From an uncultured Porphyromonadaceae bacterium (lineage in GTDB: Bacteria; Bacteroidota; Bacteroidia; Bacteroidales; Muribaculaceae), in assembly GCA_902462525.1 (NCBI GenBank), contig CABQCA010000038.1, positions 1 to 16,189 on the forward strand: a stretch of DNA of 16,189 nucleotides, in the 5' to 3' direction. The translations under genes were made by a program, and so were the position numbers. Of the stretch, positions 13,801 to 16,189 are shown piece by piece. The notes under the pieces were generated by a model that had not been told where the DNA came from, ran no database searches, and worked only from the letters and a program-made list of their open reading frames with translations. The first letter of the stretch is position 1. Each line of letters begins with the position of its first letter.

Positions 13801-14867
13801 ATGAAGGCGCGCCGGAAAGGCTCGCGTTTCCAATTGCTCAGGTCGCGTCCGAAAATGCTTTCGAAAATGCGGTTCAGAAAACCTGCCACTTTGTCAGGCT
13901 GAAGATGGAAAATATGCATCAGAATGGCCAACTGTTTCGACGGGTGATACAGATATCCTGATTTGCGGAGTTTGTCGAAGATTTTCTCCACAAACTCATC
14001 CTGCTCGCCGGACAGCACAAGCTCTATCATCTTGTCGTAGGTATTCAGGCTTTCGAGGCGCTTGGTCAGTACGTCCTGAAGATGCAGCCGCTGGTCGGGA
14101 TGAACCGAGTTGAGATAGTTCGAACCTTCCAGCAGGAACAGCATGGTTTCGCGCAGACTCATCAGAAGGCGTCGGTACAAATGCCCGTGTTTCTTTATCA
14201 TGTCGAAGTGCAGCCATTCCGACAGATTCTCGAGTATTATCTTCGAAGCATTGAACACCCAGCGAGGCTGCTTGGCGCTAATTTCGTCCTTTATACCGCC
14301 CATTTCGGGAAGACTCAGAATATTCCTGAATATAAATCTCTTCAGTACATGCGGCAAGCCGGTGGATTCTGCGATTAAATCGGGCGAAAAGAAAGGCATG
14401 TTTATACCCTCATCTACACGGATGAGGCTGAAATACCGCTCGGTAAGTTTTGTGAATTTACAACGCACAATCTGACGCTTTTCCAAAAGTCCTTCGGGTT
14501 CGTTCAGCCTGAAGAAAATACCGTTTTTATCGCGTAGCATGAAAGGTTCCTCGGCGGGCGAGGCAGGCACATAGAAAACCTCACATTCAAATGATTCGTC
14601 GTTCTGAAATTTGTCGAGATAAAGATCGTAAACATAGGGACCTATAAAATGTGTCAGCACAGGACTACCATCATCTGCAAGACTTTTAACTCTGCAACTG
14701 AGGGAGACGGGTATTTTATAGCCTGGCGAACATTGGAAGGGGAGCTTCTTGAGCCTGTGGATTGTCTGTCCTTTTAATGTCGGAACAATAATATTGAAAT
14801 AATCGTCGGAAGGACTGTCTTGTGGCGCTAACAGAAAATCGTAGCACTGGTCAATGTCGTAGTTCAT
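10806..14867 (-). CDS. 1353-residue AlbA_2 (Schlafen-like) multidomain protein, function unknown
   Basis: Very large cytoplasmic protein with no signal or membrane helices. The N-terminal part (1-155) is beta-rich, with a possible OB-like segment at about 92-155. A helical region follows at about 155-450. Residues about 570-722 are again beta-rich and S1/OB-like (GDEVYIVIDSV, GFLAKVLDIKADGSY, EYYAVITGI, GEIVKCRLSQKG). A second helical, TPR-like stretch covers about 755-930. The one recognised domain is AlbA_2, about 936-1085, with E945-F946-K947, MLNSGGGRLYLGV (979-991) and LFVRQSGQSTREY. Then come a Thr/Pro/Glu-rich linker (about 1098-1145) and an unidentified C-terminal module. AlbA_2 domains occur in Schlafen-like nucleases and in transcription or defence proteins. 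The start is about 18 bases below a TAACTTTG promoter. Its TGA overlaps the glycosyltransferase ATG. Domain call good; function unknown. Confidence 0.88.
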   Translation of the reverse strand: MNYDIDQCYDFLLAPQDSPSDDYFNIIVPTLKGQTIHRLKKLPFQCSPGYKIPVSLSCRVKSLADDGSPVLTHFIGPYVYDLYLDKFQNDESFECEVFYVPASPAEEPFMLRDKNGIFFRLNEPEGLLEKRQIVRCKFTKLTERYFSLIRVDEGINMPFFSPDLIAESTGLPHVLKRFIFRNILSLPEMGGIKDEISAKQPRWVFNASKIILENLSEWLHFDMIKKHGHLYRRLLMSLRETMLFLLEGSNYLNSVHPDQRLHLQDVLTKRLESLNTYDKMIELVLSGEQDEFVEKIFDKLRKSGYLYHPSKQLAILMHIFHLQPDKVAGFLNRIFESIFGRDLSNWKREPFRRAFIEQFNIYVSQAKSEIDTFPQAESREQKTKIETVILAIALEILLSEESDGTDPTRIYSLFFRYISLLRPLNTEALLSKSFLTLLGVSPNMHLEYEQLREPMMMMTKATVLPTTDILSLVPGRHRYHGPQIDITISAEGIALRRTGESDVTEKTIPDGLMPWLKPQIYLNGIRGLSGSRLTRLSEHHTWWQAIENALMEQSAPSIITEEEIHKAPAAKGDEVYIVIDSVDDYNTSNPTFNCHIDDIYYLDGIGTLKRDMIVGFNLTRPSESVYRNSDGSQYGFLAKVLDIKADGSYIFSLRDEVDRVLQEKLSFDTEYYAVITGINANDYSAIARDGFGLFIEKDPEQEFEIGEIVKCRLSQKGNQGSIRAYITDVTESPEDKFDKSTAFSNIMKQIRVSTPETEEEKPDEEYMRDIDEILKLDDIREIVEILRFKAIAESDLIKAYDYLRFARLLSLAIGDNQASEILGTHASLLTHHQYFAKNNKIEAENLEMLRAESAGNPLLAQIFRRLELVSWLGRKERNAELYHNISNPANELEGSIASMVLSYNLIHDSDDTIAANIQSKIMEKLNVNSETKQGKYYGSESKFLEFKTSLVYMAIATGEKMKENPEGQQFHILSRIAGMLNSGGGRLYLGVNNDGYEVGLHDDFKYFERHPRFKINNIDSLCVYIENIINAAFGRTTARKITVGADDEAKKGVVVIDVAESLDPVFIEGRLFVRQSGQSTREYHDEDIEDFVKEREALKAERINQTTDTPQEKTVVRTNASTHGNTVQPSVTTPEEPEATVAEVPVIATSIWRPNVLHYYEPGYIEPEGYLYFKDGGKLLYSTNDLYMETGTDSCNLALAIPHELSSGFLIIAYPGEKALKIPLSEIYEKGENTPADYNSQKAPMFAALANKDDALICIVADSGGSLWRRGISVEHMENGHLTSTPRRIHEATVDHTVQWEIADSSAKAAIADCLAENLKSSRIGVTLRSKEGSENADFKISEVVNNCKNTLV

Positions 14868-14890
14868 AGTGTTGTCGGTTTAATATACGA

Positions 14891-14921
14891 CAAAGTTAGC
14901 GAAAATTCGTGTTTTTTCACA
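14891..14921 (-). promoter_or_regulatory. Promoter of the AlbA_2-GT2-DUF4286-ruvC unit
   Basis: On the minus strand, TAACTTTG (14891-14898) matches the -7 consensus TAnnTTTG. A 19-base spacer upstream is TGTG (14918-14921), three of four bases of the -33 box. The ATG is at 14867. Confidence 0.7.
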
Positions 14922-14950
14922 TTGCCTTATCAAAAAAATTAGTATCTTTG
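14921..14950 (+). promoter_or_regulatory. Promoter of fructose-bisphosphate aldolase gene
   Basis: TATCTTTG at 14943-14950 is the -7 element; ATTG at 14921-14924 is a partial -33 element at an 18-base spacing. The leader to the ATG at 15027 is about 70 bases and contains a small hairpin (AGAGGG/CCCTCT, 14961-14975). Confidence 0.75.
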
Positions 14951-15026
14951 CGGCTGAAAAAGAGGGTCCCCCTCTCAACCGTGGCTAACGACTATACGTA
15001 AAACTACATATTATACTATAAATATT

Positions 15027-16025
15027 ATGGTAAATTATAAAGATCTCGGCCTTGTAAACACCCGCGAGATGTTCAAGAAGGCCATCGAAGGCGGATATGC
15101 AATTCCTGCTTTCAACTTCAACAACATGGAGCAGCTTCAGGCAATTATCAAGGCTGCTGCCGAAGAAAAATCGCCCGTTATCCTTCAGGTTTCCAAAGGT
15201 GCCCGCAACTATGCCAACGCCACTCTTCTGCGCTATATGGCAGAAGGTGCTGTTGAATACGCCAAGGAACTCGGCTGGGAGCACCCGCAGATTGTTCTTC
15301 ATCTCGACCACGGCGACAGCTTCGAACTCTGCAAAAGCTGCATCGACATGGGCTTCTCGAGCGTTATGATCGACGGTTCGCACCTTCCCTACGAAGAAAA
15401 CGTGGCTCTGACAAAGAAAGTCGTTGACTACGCTCATCAGTACGACGTGACTGTAGAAGGCGAACTCGGCGTTCTCGCCGGCGTTGAAGATGAAGTTTCC
15501 TCCGACCACCACACCTACACCGATCCCGAAGAAGTTATCGATTTCGCTACCCGCACCGGTTGCGACTCTCTTGCCATCTCCATCGGCACAAGCCACGGCG
15601 CATACAAGTTCACTCCCGCACAGTGCACTCGCAATGCTGAAGGCAAGCTCGTGCCGCCGCCCCTGGCATTCGATGTTCTTGACGCCGTCATGGAAAAACT
15701 TCCCGGTTTCCCTATCGTTCTTCACGGTTCGTCGTCGGTTCCGCAGGAAGAAGTCGACACAATCAATATGTTCGGCGGCAAACTTCCCGACGCCATCGGT
15801 ATTCCCGAAGAACAGCTCCGCAAGGCTGCAAAGAGCGCAGTCTGCAAAATCAACATTGACTCTGACAGCCGTCTGGCAATGACCGCTGCCGTTCGTCGTG
15901 TATTTGCTGAAAAACCGGCCGAATTCGACCCCCGCAAATACCTTGGCCCGGCTCGCGACAACATGGAGAAACTCTACCGTCACAAAATTGTGAATGTGCT
16001 CGGTAGTGCCGGCAAAGCTGAATAA
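15027..16025 (+). CDS. fba: Class II fructose-1,6-bisphosphate aldolase
   Basis: Zinc-dependent glycolytic/gluconeogenic aldolase that cleaves fructose 1,6-bisphosphate to dihydroxyacetone phosphate and glyceraldehyde 3-phosphate. It has 332 residues, within the normal class II range. Visible active-site parts are AIPAFNFNNMEQLQAI (25-40), HLDHGDSFE (92-100) with catalytic D94 and zinc ligand H95, MIDGSHLPYEENV (114-126), VEGELGVLAG (143-152) with E145, ISIGTSHGAYKF (185-196) with zinc ligand H190, and IVLHGSSSVP (230-239) with zinc ligand H233. The NIDSDSRLAMTAAVR segment near residue 275 is the usual phosphate-binding region. Codon use is strongly C-biased at third positions (GAC, AAC, TTC), consistent with high expression. 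It is monocistronic: its own promoter and leader upstream, a hairpin terminator 27 bases after the stop. Confidence 0.96.
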   Translation: MVNYKDLGLVNTREMFKKAIEGGYAIPAFNFNNMEQLQAIIKAAAEEKSPVILQVSKGARNYANATLLRYMAEGAVEYAKELGWEHPQIVLHLDHGDSFELCKSCIDMGFSSVMIDGSHLPYEENVALTKKVVDYAHQYDVTVEGELGVLAGVEDEVSSDHHTYTDPEEVIDFATRTGCDSLAISIGTSHGAYKFTPAQCTRNAEGKLVPPPLAFDVLDAVMEKLPGFPIVLHGSSSVPQEEVDTINMFGGKLPDAIGIPEEQLRKAAKSAVCKINIDSDSRLAMTAAVRRVFAEKPAEFDPRKYLGPARDNMEKLYRHKIVNVLGSAGKAE

Positions 16026-16052
16026 ACTTAATACCACCACACATATGTTCGG

Positions 16053-16090
16053 GCTGCGGTTTCCTCACGGAGACCGCAGCTTTCGTTTTT
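16053..16090 (+). terminator. Rho-independent terminator after fba
   Basis: GCTGCGGT (16053-16060) pairs with ACCGCAGC (16073-16080). An inner TCC/GGA pairing and one T-G wobble extend the stem to 12 bp around a TCAC loop. The run TTTCGTTTTT follows immediately. Strong intrinsic terminator. Confidence 0.9.
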
Positions 16091-16189
16091 GAGAATATAC
16101 CGGAATTTATTCGGAATTAATTCGCACGCGCACGTGTAGTTTCAAAATCGAAGTGCAAAACTTTGATGTCTGAGCTACATTCACCTCAC
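16091..16189. other. Intergenic end of window, nothing assigned
   Basis: AT-rich sequence after the fba terminator. It has a short near-direct repeat (CGGAATT twice around 16100-16115) but no open frame, RNA gene or promoter match that I can support. Confidence 0.5.

Noticed and set aside
10806..14867. AlbA_2 gene as part of an anti-phage defence island
   Set aside because: Neighbours are housekeeping genes, base composition matches them, and there is no integrase, restriction, toxin or transposase gene nearby.
14961..14975. Small hairpin in the fba leader as an attenuator or riboswitch
   Set aside because: Only a 6-bp stem with a 3-base loop, no T-run and no recognisable riboswitch core.
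14985..16040. 351-residue open frame antisense to fba
   Set aside because: It lies opposite a clear aldolase gene; its length follows from the C-biased third positions of fba. The product is Val/Phe-rich with no recognisable fold.
1..16189. tRNA, rRNA, CRISPR arrays, insertion sequences, attachment sites
   Set aside because: Looked for and not seen; no tandem spaced repeats, transposase or cloverleaf sequences were evident by eye.

Overview
The window is from a Bacteroidales chromosome, GC about 50%, plausibly a Muribaculaceae-type gut commensal (the family is inferred). The proteins resemble Bacteroidales versions: a lysine-type SerA, a stand-alone RuvC next to a DUF4286 protein, SanA, and a Wza/Wzc-like pair. 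The promoters fit the Bacteroidetes primary sigma factor: the octamer TATCTTTG occurs in front of four transcription units and TAACTTTG in front of a fifth.

Layout. (1) 1-2480, minus: surface polysaccharide export genes, a Wza-like outer-membrane lipoprotein followed by a Wzc/GumC-like chain-length protein cut by the window edge. (2) 2522-4101, minus: ilvE branched-chain aminotransferase, coupled by an ATGA overlap to an HD-domain phosphohydrolase. (3) 4307-6306, minus: serC-serA serine biosynthesis operon with its own promoter and a strong hairpin terminator. (4) 6419-7993, minus: a DMT/EamA transporter followed by a SanA-like envelope protein. (5) 7994-8575: a spacer with two palindromic elements, a probable 63-residue small gene (minus), and a textbook promoter preceded by a 28-bp inverted repeat. 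(6) 8576-9166, plus: a sigma-70 family factor that ends tail to tail with ruvC; the stop codons share TTAA. (7) 9163-14867, minus: a tightly overlapped four-gene unit, transcribed as a 1353-residue AlbA_2-domain protein, a family 2 glycosyltransferase, a DUF4286 protein, then ruvC. (8) 15027-16025, plus: class II fructose-bisphosphate aldolase, divergent from the large gene with back-to-back promoters, closed by a terminator.

Most genes are housekeeping metabolism. The least explained element is the 1353-residue protein. It carries a Schlafen/AlbA_2-type domain between beta-rich, helical and unrecognised modules, and is translationally linked to a glycosyltransferase, DUF4286 and the Holliday junction resolvase. 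I saw no transposase, integrase, phage gene, CRISPR array, tRNA or rRNA.
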